DNA of 64,000 bases, taken from RHKX01 sp963839535. GTDB taxonomy: Bacteria; Actinomycetota; Thermoleophilia; Solirubrobacterales; 70-9. A program made the translations under genes and the position numbers. The stretch spans positions 1 to 64,000 of the forward strand of contig CAWIVF010000014.1 of the NCBI GenBank assembly GCA_963839535.1, in the 5' to 3' direction. The notes under the pieces are model-generated. The model ran no database searches and was not told the DNA's origin. It worked only from the letters and a program-made list of their open reading frames with translations. Below are positions 47,037-55,718 of this stretch, one piece after another; within the stretch, counting starts at the first letter, position 1, and each line of letters begins with the position of its first letter.

Positions 47037-47655
47037 GTGGCGTTCCTGCTCTCGTTCGGCTTCATCCGCACGAGCGCCCACATGATCCGCGCCGGGGTGA
47101 GCTGGTGGCCCGGCAACCTCGAGGTGGGCGGGACCCACATCCACCACATGTTCTGGGGAATCCTCACCCTGATGATCTCGGGGTGGCTCGCGATCGCGGT
47201 CGACCCGGGCTCGCCCGGACGCGAGATCCTCGCGGTCGCCTTCGGGATCGGGACCGGGCTCACCCTCGACGAGTTCGCCCTCTGGCTCGAGCTGAAGGAC
47301 GTCTACTGGTCCGAGGAGGGCCGCAAGTCGATCGACGCGGTAATCGTCGCGGCGATCATCGCCGGGTTCGGGGTGCTCGGGTTCTCGGTGCTCGTCGACC
47401 TCGCCGACGAGCTGGAGAACGACGCTTCTGGCGGCGATCGCGGTGCTGGGATCGATCAACCTCGCCCTCGTGTTCGTCAACTGCCTCAAGGAGAAGTTCG
47501 GGATCGCGGCGCTGGGTCTGTTCGTTCCCTTCGTGGCGGCGGTCGGGGCATTCCGGCTGGCGCGGCCGAGCTCGCCGTGGGCCCGCCTCTACGGCGACGA
47601 GAAGAGAGGGCGGGCGCAGGACCGGTTCACCGGCCGGGGGTTCGCTAAGGTCTGA
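47037..47655 (+). CDS. uncharacterised integral membrane protein, frameshifted
   Basis: A multi-helix membrane protein of about 206 residues. The GTG at 47037 is the first standard start, but the in-frame sequence back to about 46962 (SVYTEGIVEAGKEPAFLFLV) looks like its true N-terminus. The real start may therefore be a CTG or ATC. A conserved-looking motif GGTHIHHMFWG follows SWWPGNLEVG, and TLDEFALWLELKDVYWSEEG is polar between helices. One extra base near 47425 breaks the frame; it resumes as LGSINLALVFVNCLKEKFG and ends FTGRGFAKV. It directly precedes the leuA leader peptide. The function is unknown. Confidence 0.62.
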
Positions 47656-47660
47656 GCCCG

Positions 47661-47720
47661 ATGACCCGCCGGCAGTCCACCCTCGCGCTTCTCCTTCTCC
47701 TCCCCCTCCGGGGGGAATAG
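47661..47720 (+). CDS. leuL: leucine-rich leader peptide upstream of leuA (attenuator)
   Basis: A 19-codon ORF reading MTRRQSTLALLLLLPLRGE with TAG at 47718-47720, located 67 bases before leuA. Seven of 19 residues are Leu, with five in a row. Two use CTT, an uncommon codon in this GC-rich DNA. Its end forms a CCCCC/GGGGG hairpin (47702-47715), and a second hairpin GCGGC/GCCGC follows at 47727-47742. This is the layout of a leucine attenuator: ribosome stalling when leucine is low would change the downstream folding and leuA expression. Leucine leader peptides before leuA are known in actinobacteria. Confidence 0.72.
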   Translation: MTRRQSTLALLLLLPLRGE

Positions 47721-47787
47721 CGCTGGGCGGCGCGACAGCCGCGAGAGACACGGGAATATCGGAAAGCTTGGAGAAGGAGGTCCAGCG

Positions 47788-49392
47788 ATGAACGCTGAGA
47801 CGGAGACACAGGACGAAAGCACGGAGCGGGTCGAGATCTTCGACACCACCCTGCGGGACGGCGAGCAGTCGCCGGGCATCTCGCTGAACACGCAGGAGAA
47901 GGTGGAGATCGCCTCGCAGCTCGCGCGACTCGGGGTCGACGTGATCGAGGCCGGCTTCCCGATCACCTCCCCCGGCGACTTCGAGGCCGTCCAGGCGATC
48001 TCCCGAACGGTCAGCGGCCCGGTGATCTGCGGCCTCGCGCGCACGCAGAAGGGCGACATCGACGCCGCCTGGGACGCCGTCAAGGACTCGGAGCGGCCGC
48101 GGATCCACACGTTCATCTCGACCTCGGACATCCACATCGAGCATCAGCTGCGGACCGACCGCGATGACGTCAAGGGGCAGGCCAAGGCGGCCGTCGCCCA
48201 TGCCCGCGAGCTCTGCTCGGACGTCGAGTTCTCGCCGATGGACGCCACGCGCGCCGACATCGAGTTCACCGCCGAGGTCTGCGCGATCGCGATCGCCGAG
48301 GGCGCGGGCGTGATCAACGTGCCCGACACCGTCGGCTACACGACCCCGGACGAGTACACCGCCTTCCTCACGCGGCTCTACGAGCTGGTTCCCGGGCTCG
48401 ACGGCGTGACGCTCTCGGTGCACTGCCACGACGACCTCGGCCTGGCCGTCGCGAACTCGTTCGCAGGAGTGCTGGCGGGCGCTCGCCAGGTCGAGTGCGC
48501 GATCAACGGCATCGGGGAGCGCGCCGGCAACTGCTCGCTGGAGGAGATCGTGATGCTGCTGCGCACGCGCCGCGCCGACCACGGGTTCGACACGGGCGTG
48601 GAGGCGACCGAGCTCGCCCGCACCAGCCGGATGGTGTCGCGCTTCACCGGCTACGCGATCCAGCCCAACAAGGCGATCGTCGGCCGCAATGCGTTCGCGC
48701 ACGAGTCCGGCATCCACCAGGACGGCGTGCTCAAGGAGCGCACGACGTTCGAGATCATGGACGCCCGCGACGTCGGCCTCGATTCGAACCAGATCGTCCT
48801 CGGCAAGCACTCCGGGCGCCACGCCCTCAGCGACGCGCTCCAGCAGCTCGGCTTCAAGGTCGAGGGCAACGCGCTCAACCAGGCCTTCAAGAGCTTCAAG
48901 GCGCTGGCGGACAAGAAGAAGCAGGTCACCGCGCTCGACCTCGAGGCGATCGTCTCCGACGATCTGCGCGAGAGCTCGCAGAAGTACGAGCTGTCCTGGT
49001 TCGAGGTCGAAGCCGGCACCCGGCGCGAGCCGCTGGCCCGGGTCGGGATCACCACCCCGGCCGGGGAGGAGGCGCACGGCGAGTCCAGCGGCGACGGCCC
49101 TGTCGACGCGGTCTTCGGCGCGATCCAGGCGGCGGTCGAGACCGAGTGCGAGCTGCGTCAGTACACGGTGGCCGCCGTGACCGAGGGCGACGACGCGCTC
49201 GGCGAGGTGACCGTGATGCTCCGCGCCCACGGACGCCTGGCGAGCGGCCAGGGAGTCTCGACCGACATCATCGAGGCCTCGGCTCGCGCCTACGTGCGGG
49301 CGCTGTCGAACGCGCTCGACGGTGCGGCGGTGAGGGAGGCCGAGTCGGTCGTCGCCGATGCCGCCTCCTCGCCGGTGCGGCCCGGGCCGTAG
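47788..49392 (+). CDS. leuA: 2-isopropylmalate synthase
   Basis: LeuA condenses acetyl-CoA with 2-ketoisovalerate, the first committed step of leucine synthesis. The catalytic TIM-barrel shows VEIFDTTLRDGEQSPGISL (general signature), HCHDDLGLAVANSFAG and the metal His pair. The flap region is NAFAHESGIHQDGVLKERTT. The C-terminal LeuA-dimer regulatory domain, at about residues 395-525 (SSGDGPVDAVFGAIQAAVE), gives leucine feedback inhibition. The 534-residue length is the bacterial short form. The start is ATG 47788 with an AAGGAGG site. It is probably controlled by the leucine-rich leader peptide at 47661. The frame is intact. Confidence 0.95.
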   Translation: MNAETETQDESTERVEIFDTTLRDGEQSPGISLNTQEKVEIASQLARLGVDVIEAGFPITSPGDFEAVQAISRTVSGPVICGLARTQKGDIDAAWDAVKDSERPRIHTFISTSDIHIEHQLRTDRDDVKGQAKAAVAHARELCSDVEFSPMDATRADIEFTAEVCAIAIAEGAGVINVPDTVGYTTPDEYTAFLTRLYELVPGLDGVTLSVHCHDDLGLAVANSFAGVLAGARQVECAINGIGERAGNCSLEEIVMLLRTRRADHGFDTGVEATELARTSRMVSRFTGYAIQPNKAIVGRNAFAHESGIHQDGVLKERTTFEIMDARDVGLDSNQIVLGKHSGRHALSDALQQLGFKVEGNALNQAFKSFKALADKKKQVTALDLEAIVSDDLRESSQKYELSWFEVEAGTRREPLARVGITTPAGEEAHGESSGDGPVDAVFGAIQAAVETECELRQYTVAAVTEGDDALGEVTVMLRAHGRLASGQGVSTDIIEASARAYVRALSNALDGAAVREAESVVADAASSPVRPGP

Positions 49393-49399
49393 GGCGGGC

Positions 49400-49532
49400 G
49401 TCCCACTGCCAGTGGGGAGGGAGGCGTTCGGGATCGCCACCTCGTCGACCCACTGCGGCTGGTGAGGGGTGAGGAGTGGATCCTCGCCGCAGTGGGCCGT
49501 TCTTGGCCCGGATATTGGACGAATCCGGCCCA
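49400..49532. repeat. composite palindromic element, type D copy 2
   Basis: The gap between leuA and the XRE-cupin gene carries GTCCCACTGCCAGTGGG (49400) and GTCGACCCACTG (49444), both also found at 61558 and 61601 with nearly the same spacing. CCCACTGCGGC/GCCGCAGTGGG (49449, 49486) is a perfect 11-bp hairpin. A weaker GGCCCGGAT/ATCCGG hairpin ends near 49532. No gene is present. Confidence 0.65.
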
Positions 49533-49565
49533 CCGCCTTTTCCAAACGCTCCGTAATCCGGACAA

Positions 49566-50204
49566 GTGTCTGTGATACCGTACGCGCCGCATGACGACCC
49601 TGACCGCCGCCACGCCCCCGCTGAGCACGACCGCACCGTCGACCCCGCTGCCATCGGCACCCGGGTCAAGGCCCTGCGCGAGGCGATGGGGCTGTCTCTT
49701 CGTGAACTCGGTCTTCGCGCCGACGTCGGCGCCGCGACGCTCTCGCAGGTCGAGCGCGGGGAGAGCAGCCCGACGCTTGCCGTCGCCGCTCGCATCGCCG
49801 AGGGGCTCGAGCTGACCCTCTCGCAGCTGCTGCGGATCGACGAGGGACGCCACGCCGTGATCGTCCGCCGCGGGACCGGCCGCCGCAGCGCGCGCTCCGG
49901 GCACGAGATCGAGGAGCTGACGCCGCCCCTGCCCGGGCAGCGCGCCGACGTCTCCCTGCATCGCCTCGCGGCGGGATCCGCGACGGGCGGGGCCGGGGAT
50001 CCACCGATCCACGAGCCCGGCAGCCGCGAGACCGTCTTCGTGATCGCCGGCGAGGTCGAGCTGGTCGTCGACGGCGAGGCGAGCTCGCTCCAGGCCGGCG
50101 ACAGCGCCACCTTCGACGCCGATCTCTCCCATCACCTGCGCAATCCCGGCGAGGAGACGGCGGAGCTGCTCGCCGTCATCGCCGCGGGCCTGCGCCGAAG
50201 CTGA
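49566..50204 (+). CDS. XRE-cupin transcriptional regulator
   Basis: A two-domain regulator. An XRE helix-turn-helix lies at about residues 30-85 (IGTRVKALREAMGLSLREL; GAATLSQVERGESSPTLAVA). A C-terminal cupin lies at about residues 145-205 (PIHEPGSRETVFVIAGEVEL; GDSATFDADLSHHLRNPGEE). Such regulators sense a small metabolite through the cupin. It lies 35 bases before leuC and may control the leuCD genes or its own operon. The first start is GTG 49566. An ATG at 49591 in another frame gives an alternative N-terminus if an indel lies between them. The TGATAC stretch at 49574 may be a -10 element. Confidence 0.8.
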   Translation: MSVIPYAPHDDPDRRHAPAEHDRTVDPAAIGTRVKALREAMGLSLRELGLRADVGAATLSQVERGESSPTLAVAARIAEGLELTLSQLLRIDEGRHAVIVRRGTGRRSARSGHEIEELTPPLPGQRADVSLHRLAAGSATGGAGDPPIHEPGSRETVFVIAGEVELVVDGEASSLQAGDSATFDADLSHHLRNPGEETAELLAVIAAGLRRS

Positions 50205-50239
50205 ATCAGCCCCACGACGAGTTACGGAAGGACGATCCG

Positions 50240-51628
50240 ATGAGCGCGCAAACCATGTTCGACAAGATCTGGCGGACCCACGAGGTCGACGACGGGCTGA
50301 TCTTCATCGACCTCCACCTCGTCCACGAGGTGACCTCCCCGCAGGCATTCGACGGGCTGCGGCTGGCGAACCGGACCGTGCGCCGGCCCGACCGGACCCT
50401 TGCGACGGCCGACCACAACGTCCCCACCGACGACACGCCGGTGGCGCGGATGATCGCCGACGAGCTGTCGCGCAAGCAGGTCGAGAAGCTCGAGAGCAAC
50501 TGCGAGGAGTTCGGCGTGCCGCTCTACTCCCTCGGCTCGAAGCGGCGCGGGATCGTGCACGTGATCGGCCCCGAGCTCGGCGTGACCCAGCCGGGGATGA
50601 CGATCGTCTGCGGCGACTCGCACACCTCCACCCATGGCGCCTTCGGCGCGCTCGCGTTCGGCATCGGCACCTCCGAGGTCGAGCACGTGCTGGCCACCCA
50701 GTGCCTGATCCAGAAGCGCCCGAAGACGATGCGCATCAACTACACGGGGCAGCTCGCCGAGGGCGTCGGCGCCAAGGACCTGATCCTGGCGACCATCGGC
50801 CGCCTCGGCACCGGCGGAATGGTCGGCCACGTCGTCGAGTACGCCGGCGAGGCGATCCGCGGGCTCTCGATGGAGAGCCGGATGACGATCTGCAACATGA
50901 CGATCGAGGGCGGCGGCCGCGCCGGCATGATCGCGCCGGACGAGACCACCTTCGAGTACGTCCGCGGCCGCCCCGGCGCCCCCGAGGACTTCGACGCCGC
51001 CGTCGAGCGCTGGCGCGAGCTCCGCTCCGACGACGACGCCGAGTTCGACTCCGAGATCGAGATCGACGCCGCGTCGATCTCCCCGATGGTCACCTGGGGA
51101 ACGACCCCCGGCATGGTCGCCGAGGTCGCGTCGCAGGTCCCCGACCCGGCGACCCTGGAGGGGCCCGTCGATCCGGAGACGGCGGCGCGGGCGCTCGGCT
51201 ACATGGCGCTGGAGCCGGGCACGCCGATCACCGAGATCCCGCTCGATCGGGTGTTCATCGGCTCCTGCACCAACTCCCGGATCGAGGACCTGCGCGCCGC
51301 GGCCTCGATGGTCGAGGGCCGCAAGGTCGCCTCGACCGTGCGGGCGATGGTCGTCCCGGGCTCCGAGCAGGTGCGCGAGACCGCCGAGCGGGAGGGCCTC
51401 CACGAGGTGTTCCGCGAGGCGGGCTTCGAGTGGCGCGCCTCGGGTTGCTCGATGTGCCTGGGGATGAACCCCGACACCCTCGACGTCGGCGAGCGCTGCG
51501 CGTCCACGTCGAACCGCAACTTCGAGGGCAGGCAGGGCAAGGGTGGCCGCACCCACCTCGTCAGCCCGCGGATGGCCGCCGCGGCGGCCATCGAAGGCCA
51601 TTTCGTCGACATCCGGACCTGGAGCTGA
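50240..51628 (+). CDS. leuC: 3-isopropylmalate dehydratase large subunit
   Basis: LeuC, with LeuD, isomerises 2- to 3-isopropylmalate and also acts in the citramalate route to isoleucine. The aconitase-type 4Fe-4S ligands are C343 (IGSCTNSRIEDL), C403 and C406 (GCSMCLGMNPD). Other conserved parts are HEVTSPQAFDGLR, TADHNVPT, IVCGDSHTSTHGAFGALAFG and EGRQGKGGRTHLVSPRMAAA. The length of 462 residues is normal. The start is ATG 50240. leuD starts 10 bases downstream. The frame is intact. Confidence 0.95.
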   Translation: MSAQTMFDKIWRTHEVDDGLIFIDLHLVHEVTSPQAFDGLRLANRTVRRPDRTLATADHNVPTDDTPVARMIADELSRKQVEKLESNCEEFGVPLYSLGSKRRGIVHVIGPELGVTQPGMTIVCGDSHTSTHGAFGALAFGIGTSEVEHVLATQCLIQKRPKTMRINYTGQLAEGVGAKDLILATIGRLGTGGMVGHVVEYAGEAIRGLSMESRMTICNMTIEGGGRAGMIAPDETTFEYVRGRPGAPEDFDAAVERWRELRSDDDAEFDSEIEIDAASISPMVTWGTTPGMVAEVASQVPDPATLEGPVDPETAARALGYMALEPGTPITEIPLDRVFIGSCTNSRIEDLRAAASMVEGRKVASTVRAMVVPGSEQVRETAEREGLHEVFREAGFEWRASGCSMCLGMNPDTLDVGERCASTSNRNFEGRQGKGGRTHLVSPRMAAAAAIEGHFVDIRTWS

Positions 51629-51638
51629 GGAGGCACCG

Positions 51639-52200
51639 ATGGAACCAGTTGAAGTGATCGAGGGTGACGTGTCGGTGCTGGACCGCGCCGACGTCGACAC
51701 CGACCAGATCATCCCCAAGCAATTCCTCAAGCGGATCGAGCGGACCGGCTTCGGCGAGTTCCTCTTCTACGACTGGTTCCGCGACGGGGAGATCACGCTC
51801 GAGCCGAACCCGGTCCTGGTGGCCGGGGCCAACTTCGGCTCCGGCTCGTCGCGGGAGCACGCCGTCTGGGCGCTGGCCGACTTCGGCTTCAAGGCGATCA
51901 TCGCGCCCTCGTTCTCCGACATCTTCTACGCGAACTCAACGAAGAACGGGCTGCTGCCGGTGATCCTCCCCCGCGAGCACTGCCGCGGGATCGCCGAGTC
52001 CGGGCAGGGTCCGGATCGATCTCGACGAGCAGACGGTCGACTACGCCGGTGGCGTCGTCAAGTTCGAGCTCGAGGAGGACATCCGCCACCGCCTGCTCAA
52101 CGGCCACGACGAGATCTCGATCACGATGCAGAAGGGGGACGCGATCGAGGCCTACGAGCGCGAGCGCGAGATCGGGGCCCCGGCGACGACGTCGCTGTAG
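51639..52200 (+). CDS. leuD: 3-isopropylmalate dehydratase small subunit, frameshifted
   Basis: LeuD supplies the swivelling substrate-binding domain of isopropylmalate isomerase. Characteristic parts are LDRADVDTDQIIPKQFLKRI, FLFYDWFRDGEITLEPN, VAGANFGSGSSREHAVWAL and IIAPSFSDIFYANSTKNGLL. One extra base near 52007 breaks the frame at ESGQ; it resumes as RIDLDEQTVDYAGGVVKFEL and ends EREREIGAPATTSL. The rebuilt length of about 187 residues is normal. The start is ATG 51639 with a GAGGAGG site. The stop is 2 bases before the methyltransferase gene. Confidence 0.92.
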
Positions 52201-52202
52201 CC

Positions 52203-52974
52203 GTGGGGGAATCTGGCTCCCGCGAGTGGGACGCCGGCACCTACGACCGCGTCTCCGGCCCGCAGAAGGACTGGTCGGGCGCGGTGATCGATCGGCTCGA
52301 GCTGGCCGGTGACGAGGTCGTGCTCGACGCGGGCTGCGGCAGCGGGCGCGTCACCGAGGAGCTGCTGGCACGACTGCCGCGAGGCCGCGTGATCGCCGCC
52401 GACGGCTCCGCGGCGATGGTCGAGGCCGCGCGGGAGCGCCTCGGGAGACCGGGTGGAGCTGATCCATGCCGACCTCGTGCAGCTCGAGCTGGCGGAGCAG
52501 GTCGACGCGGTCCTCTCCAATGCCGTCTTTCACTGGATCCACGATCACGAGGCGTTGTTCGGCCGGCTGGCCGGCGCTCTGCGCCCGGGCGGCCGGCTCG
52601 AGGCGCAGTGCGGGGGAGAGGGCAACGTCGCGCGCTTCTACGCCGCGGCGTCGAAGGTGGCCGAGGACGAGCGCTTCCGCCCCCACCTGGAGGGCTTCTC
52701 GCCGACGTACTTCGCCGGCCCGCGCGAGACCGAGGCGCGGCTGAGCGCGGCCGGGTTCATCGAGGCCCGCTGCTGGCTCGAGCCCAGGCCCGTCCGCCCG
52801 GACGAGCCCGCCGCCTTCATCGAGACGGTCTGCCTCGGCTCCCACCTCGATCGGCTCCCCGAGGGGCTGCGGACCCCATACCTGGAGGCGGTTCTCGAGC
52901 TCGTCGGCCCTGAGCCGGAGCTTGATTACGTCCGCCTCAACATCTCCGCACGAAAAGGGGCGGCGCCGGCCTGA
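52203..52974 (+). CDS. class I SAM methyltransferase (trans-aconitate methyltransferase-like), frameshifted
   Basis: A Rossmann-fold methyltransferase coupled to leuCD. Motif I is VVLDAGCGSGRVTEELLARL, followed by RGRVIAADGSAAMVEAARER. After an extra base near 52445 the frame continues RVELIHADLVQLELAEQVDA, AVFHWIHDHEALFGRLAGAL and RPGGRLEAQCGGEGNVARFY. The overall layout resembles trans-aconitate 2-methyltransferase. Yeast Tmt1 of this activity also methylates 3-isopropylmalate, the leucine-pathway intermediate made by LeuCD. A matching role here is inference from the tight linkage. It starts with GTG 52203, 2 bases after leuD. The rebuilt length is about 257 residues. Confidence 0.72.
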
Positions 52975-52990
52975 GCCGGGCACCGCCCCT
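52956..52990. terminator. bidirectional terminator hairpin
   Basis: AGGGGCGG..GCCGGC and GCCGGG..CCGCCCCT pair around CTGA, spanning the methyltransferase stop codon. It lies between this gene and the convergent lipoprotein gene and follows an A-run (CGAAAAGG), so it can serve both directions. Confidence 0.6.
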
Positions 52991-53041
52991 CTCCTGAGTC
53001 AGTCCGCACCGGCCGGGGCCGATGCAAGATCGCTCGGCTGA

Positions 53042-53431
53042 CTAGCCGGCGGCCTGGAACTGCTTGATGGCCTCGTCGGCTGCTGCCTGGCAGGCCTTGA
53101 TGGCCACATCGGCAGCGGCCGCGTCGCCGCTTGCCTCTGCCTGATCGGCGCACTGCTCGAGAGCGTCGCGTGCCTGGGCACACGCGGCCTCAGCCGTGGC
53201 CTCGGCCGGGGTGCCGGAAGCTGCGTCCGTGCAGGCCTCGTAGAAGCCCTCCGAGTCGATGTCGCTCGACTCAGCCTCTCCGCTGTCCTCCTCGGTCGTC
53301 GCCTCACTGTCCTCGCTGGTCGTGGCCGGTGCGTCCGACGACGTCGAGTCCTCGTCGTCGCCGCATCCGGCGGCCAGCAGGCCACACGCCAGCAGGCCGA
53401 CGAGCAGCAACATCCATCTGTTGGTGCGCAT
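53042..53431 (-). CDS. small secreted lipoprotein with helical Cys-containing domain
   Basis: A 129-residue lipoprotein. The signal MRTNRWMLLLVGLLACGLL ends in the lipobox LLAAGC. An acidic Ser/Thr linker follows (residues about 27-60). The mature part is a helical bundle rich in Ala with paired cysteines (YEACTDAASG, EAACAQARDALEQCADQAEA, AIKACQAAADEA) that could form disulfides. No family was recognised. It is divergent from leuB with about 147 bases between, and is convergent with the methyltransferase gene. The frame is intact. Confidence 0.65.
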   Translation of the reverse strand: MRTNRWMLLLVGLLACGLLAAGCGDDEDSTSSDAPATTSEDSEATTEEDSGEAESSDIDSEGFYEACTDAASGTPAEATAEAACAQARDALEQCADQAEASGDAAAADVAIKACQAAADEAIKQFQAAG

Positions 53432-53578
53432 ACGCGTTCCTCTTTCTTCGCGGGTTTCCCCGGCCTTGGACGAGACCGGATTTCGCAGCCTAACCCGATT
53501 GGGTCTGGAAAAGCGAGTCGGGTCCCCAGCTGCGCCCCTGCGGCGGGGAGCCGTGCCCGGTACGGTGCGGCGCCACCC

Positions 53579-54655
53579 ATGGCGCCACCGCAACCAACAT
53601 CCACGATCGTCCTGCTTCCGGGCGACGGGATCGGCCCCGAGATCGTCGCCGCCGCACGGCGGGCGCTCGACCAGCTCGGCGACTTCGCCTACGACGAGCA
53701 GCTCATCGGCGGGGCTGCGATCGACGCCACCGGCGAACCGCTCCCGGACGACGTCCTCGCTGCGTGCGCGGCTGCCGACGCCGTGCTCCTCGGCGCCGTC
53801 GGCGGGCCGAAATGGGACAGCACGGACCCCGGCGCGCCGCGTCCCGAGCAGGGTCTGCTCGGACTTCGCAAGGGACTCGGGCTGTACGCCAATCTGCGTC
53901 CGGTCAAGCCCATCCCAGCGCTGATCGACGCGAGTCCGCTGCGTCGCGACCGGATCGAGGGCACCGACCTGCTCGTGGTCCGCGAGCTGACCGGCGGCAT
54001 CTACTTCGGCAAGAAGAGCCGCGAGGACGGCGTCGCAATCGACGAGTGCCTCTACTCGACCCCGGAGATCGAGCGGATCGCCCGGACCGCCTTCGACGCG
54101 GCTCGTCGCCGTAACCCCGACGGCGGAGCGCGCGTCACCTCGGTGGACAAGGCGAACGTGCTCGAGACGTCGCGCCTCTGGCGCGAGGTCGTCACCGGCC
54201 TGGCCGGCGACTACGCCGACGTCGAGCTCGACCACCTGCTCGTCGACAACGCCGCCATGCAGCTGGTCTCCGACCCCGCTCGCTTCGACGTGATCGTCAC
54301 CGAGAACATGTTCGGCGACATCCTCAGCGACGAGGCCGCGATGCTGACCGGATCCCTCGGCATGTTGCCCTCCGCCAGCCTCGGCGACTCGGGCCCTGGC
54401 GTGTTCGAGCCGGTCCATGGATCGGCGCCCGACATCGCCGGGCAGGGTGTCGCCAATCCCCTTGCGACCCTGCTCTCGGTCGCGATGATGCTGCGCCACG
54501 GCCTCGACATGGCGGAGGAGGCGGATCGCCTCGAGCGCGCGGTGGAGGCTGCCCTCGACGGGGGCCTGCGCACCGCCGATCTGCACACGGGCGCCGACGG
54601 CGAGCGCCGGGTCGGGACCGAGGAGATGACCGACGCGGTCATCTCGGCCCTCTGA
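53579..54655 (+). CDS. leuB: 3-isopropylmalate dehydrogenase
   Basis: LeuB oxidises and decarboxylates 3-isopropylmalate with NAD to give the leucine keto acid; the same enzyme type acts on methylmalate in the citramalate route. Conserved parts are IVLLPGDGIGPEIVAAA, LLGAVGGPKWDS, LYANLRPVKPIPAL, VVRELTGGIYFGKK, TSVDKANVLETSRLWREVV, MFGDILSDEAAMLTGSLGML and FEPVHGSAPDIAGQGVANP. The length of 358 residues is normal. The start is ATG 53579. ilvE begins 65 bases downstream. The frame is intact. Confidence 0.95.
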   Translation: MAPPQPTSTIVLLPGDGIGPEIVAAARRALDQLGDFAYDEQLIGGAAIDATGEPLPDDVLAACAAADAVLLGAVGGPKWDSTDPGAPRPEQGLLGLRKGLGLYANLRPVKPIPALIDASPLRRDRIEGTDLLVVRELTGGIYFGKKSREDGVAIDECLYSTPEIERIARTAFDAARRRNPDGGARVTSVDKANVLETSRLWREVVTGLAGDYADVELDHLLVDNAAMQLVSDPARFDVIVTENMFGDILSDEAAMLTGSLGMLPSASLGDSGPGVFEPVHGSAPDIAGQGVANPLATLLSVAMMLRHGLDMAEEADRLERAVEAALDGGLRTADLHTGADGERRVGTEEMTDAVISAL

Positions 54656-54720
54656 GCGTCCTCCGGCGCCGGTTCCATCCGGCATACTCAGACGCCCAAC
54701 CGAGGAGCTAGGAGGACCGC

Positions 54721-55653
54721 GTGGAGAAGGCCGAGAGCATCTGGATGAATGGCGAGTTCGTCGCTTGGGACGACGCCAGGGTCCACGTTCTCAGCCACGG
54801 CCTCCACTACGGCACCGGCGTCTTCGAGGGGATCCGCGCCTACGACACCGACGGCGGGACGGCCGTCTTCCGCCATCGCGAGCACCTCGAGCGGCTGCAC
54901 AAGTCGGCGGCGCTCTACTACCTGCCGATCCCCTACGACGTCGAGGAGCTGCGCGCCGCGACCAACGAGCTGATCGCGCGCAACGGGCTCGCCTCCTGCT
55001 ACATCCGCCCGATCGCGTTCCGCGGCTACGGCGAGATGGGCCTGTTCGCCAAGGACGCGCCGATCGAGGTCACGATCGCGACCTGGCCCTGGGGCGCCTA
55101 CCTGGGCGAGGAGAGCAAGAAGACCGGGATCCGGGCCAAGGTCTCGTCCTGGCGGCGGATCTCTCCCGACGGGCTGATCCCGCACGCGAAGGCATCGGGC
55201 CAGTACCTGAACTCGATCCTCGCCAAGACCGAGAGCGCGAACGCCGGCTACGACGAGGCGATCCTGCTCGACGACCGCGGGATGGTCTGCGAGGGCTCCG
55301 GCGAGAACATCTTCGTCGTCCGCGAGGGGCTGCTCGTCACGCCGCCGCACACCGCGTCCATCCTCGACGGGGTCACCCGGCGCTCGATCATCCAGATCGC
55401 CCGCGACCTCGGCTACACCGTCGTCGAGCGCGACATCGGCCGCGCCGAGCTCTACATGGCGGAGGAGATCTTCCTGACCGGCACGGCCGCCGAGCTGGTG
55501 CCCGTCCGCGAGATCGACGACCACCCGATCCCGGCCCCCGGCGAGATCACATCGGTGATCGCGGCCAAGTTCGAGGACGCGCTGCACGGTCGCGCTCCGG
55601 AGTACGCGGAATGGCTGGATCCGGTGGACGAGACGAGTAGAGTCGCTTCCTGA
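54721..55653 (+). CDS. ilvE: branched-chain amino acid aminotransferase
   Basis: IlvE carries out the last step of valine, leucine and isoleucine synthesis using PLP and glutamate (fold type IV). The catalytic lysine is K157 in PHAKASGQYLNSILAK. Other signatures are WMNGEFVAWDDARVHVLSHG, LHYGTGVFEGIRAYDT, EAILLDDRGMVCEGSGENIF and EIFLTGTAAELVPVREID. The length of 310 residues is normal. Translation starts with GTG 54721 after a strong GGAGG site. Its TGA stop overlaps the ATG of a 21-codon ORF (TGATG), and cimA follows about 156 bases on. The frame is intact. Confidence 0.95.
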   Translation: MEKAESIWMNGEFVAWDDARVHVLSHGLHYGTGVFEGIRAYDTDGGTAVFRHREHLERLHKSAALYYLPIPYDVEELRAATNELIARNGLASCYIRPIAFRGYGEMGLFAKDAPIEVTIATWPWGAYLGEESKKTGIRAKVSSWRRISPDGLIPHAKASGQYLNSILAKTESANAGYDEAILLDDRGMVCEGSGENIFVVREGLLVTPPHTASILDGVTRRSIIQIARDLGYTVVERDIGRAELYMAEEIFLTGTAAELVPVREIDDHPIPAPGEITSVIAAKFEDALHGRAPEYAEWLDPVDETSRVAS

Positions 55654-55718
55654 TGCGCTTCTCACGGCTCGCCATCCCGCTCGCCTCGAGCCGAATTACC
55701 GGCTCCGCAGCCGCCTGA
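55653..55718 (+). CDS. possible short leader ORF before cimA
   Basis: An ATG overlapping the ilvE stop opens a 21-codon ORF (MRFSRLAIPL...RITGSAAA) that ends with TGA at 55716-55718. It holds two isoleucine codons, one being ATT, which is rare in this DNA. Its stop codon sits in the loop of the 12-bp hairpin at 55703-55730. This could be a regulatory leader for the isoleucine-pathway gene cimA. The evidence is positional only, and chance is possible. Confidence 0.3.
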   Translation: MRFSRLAIPLASSRITGSAAA

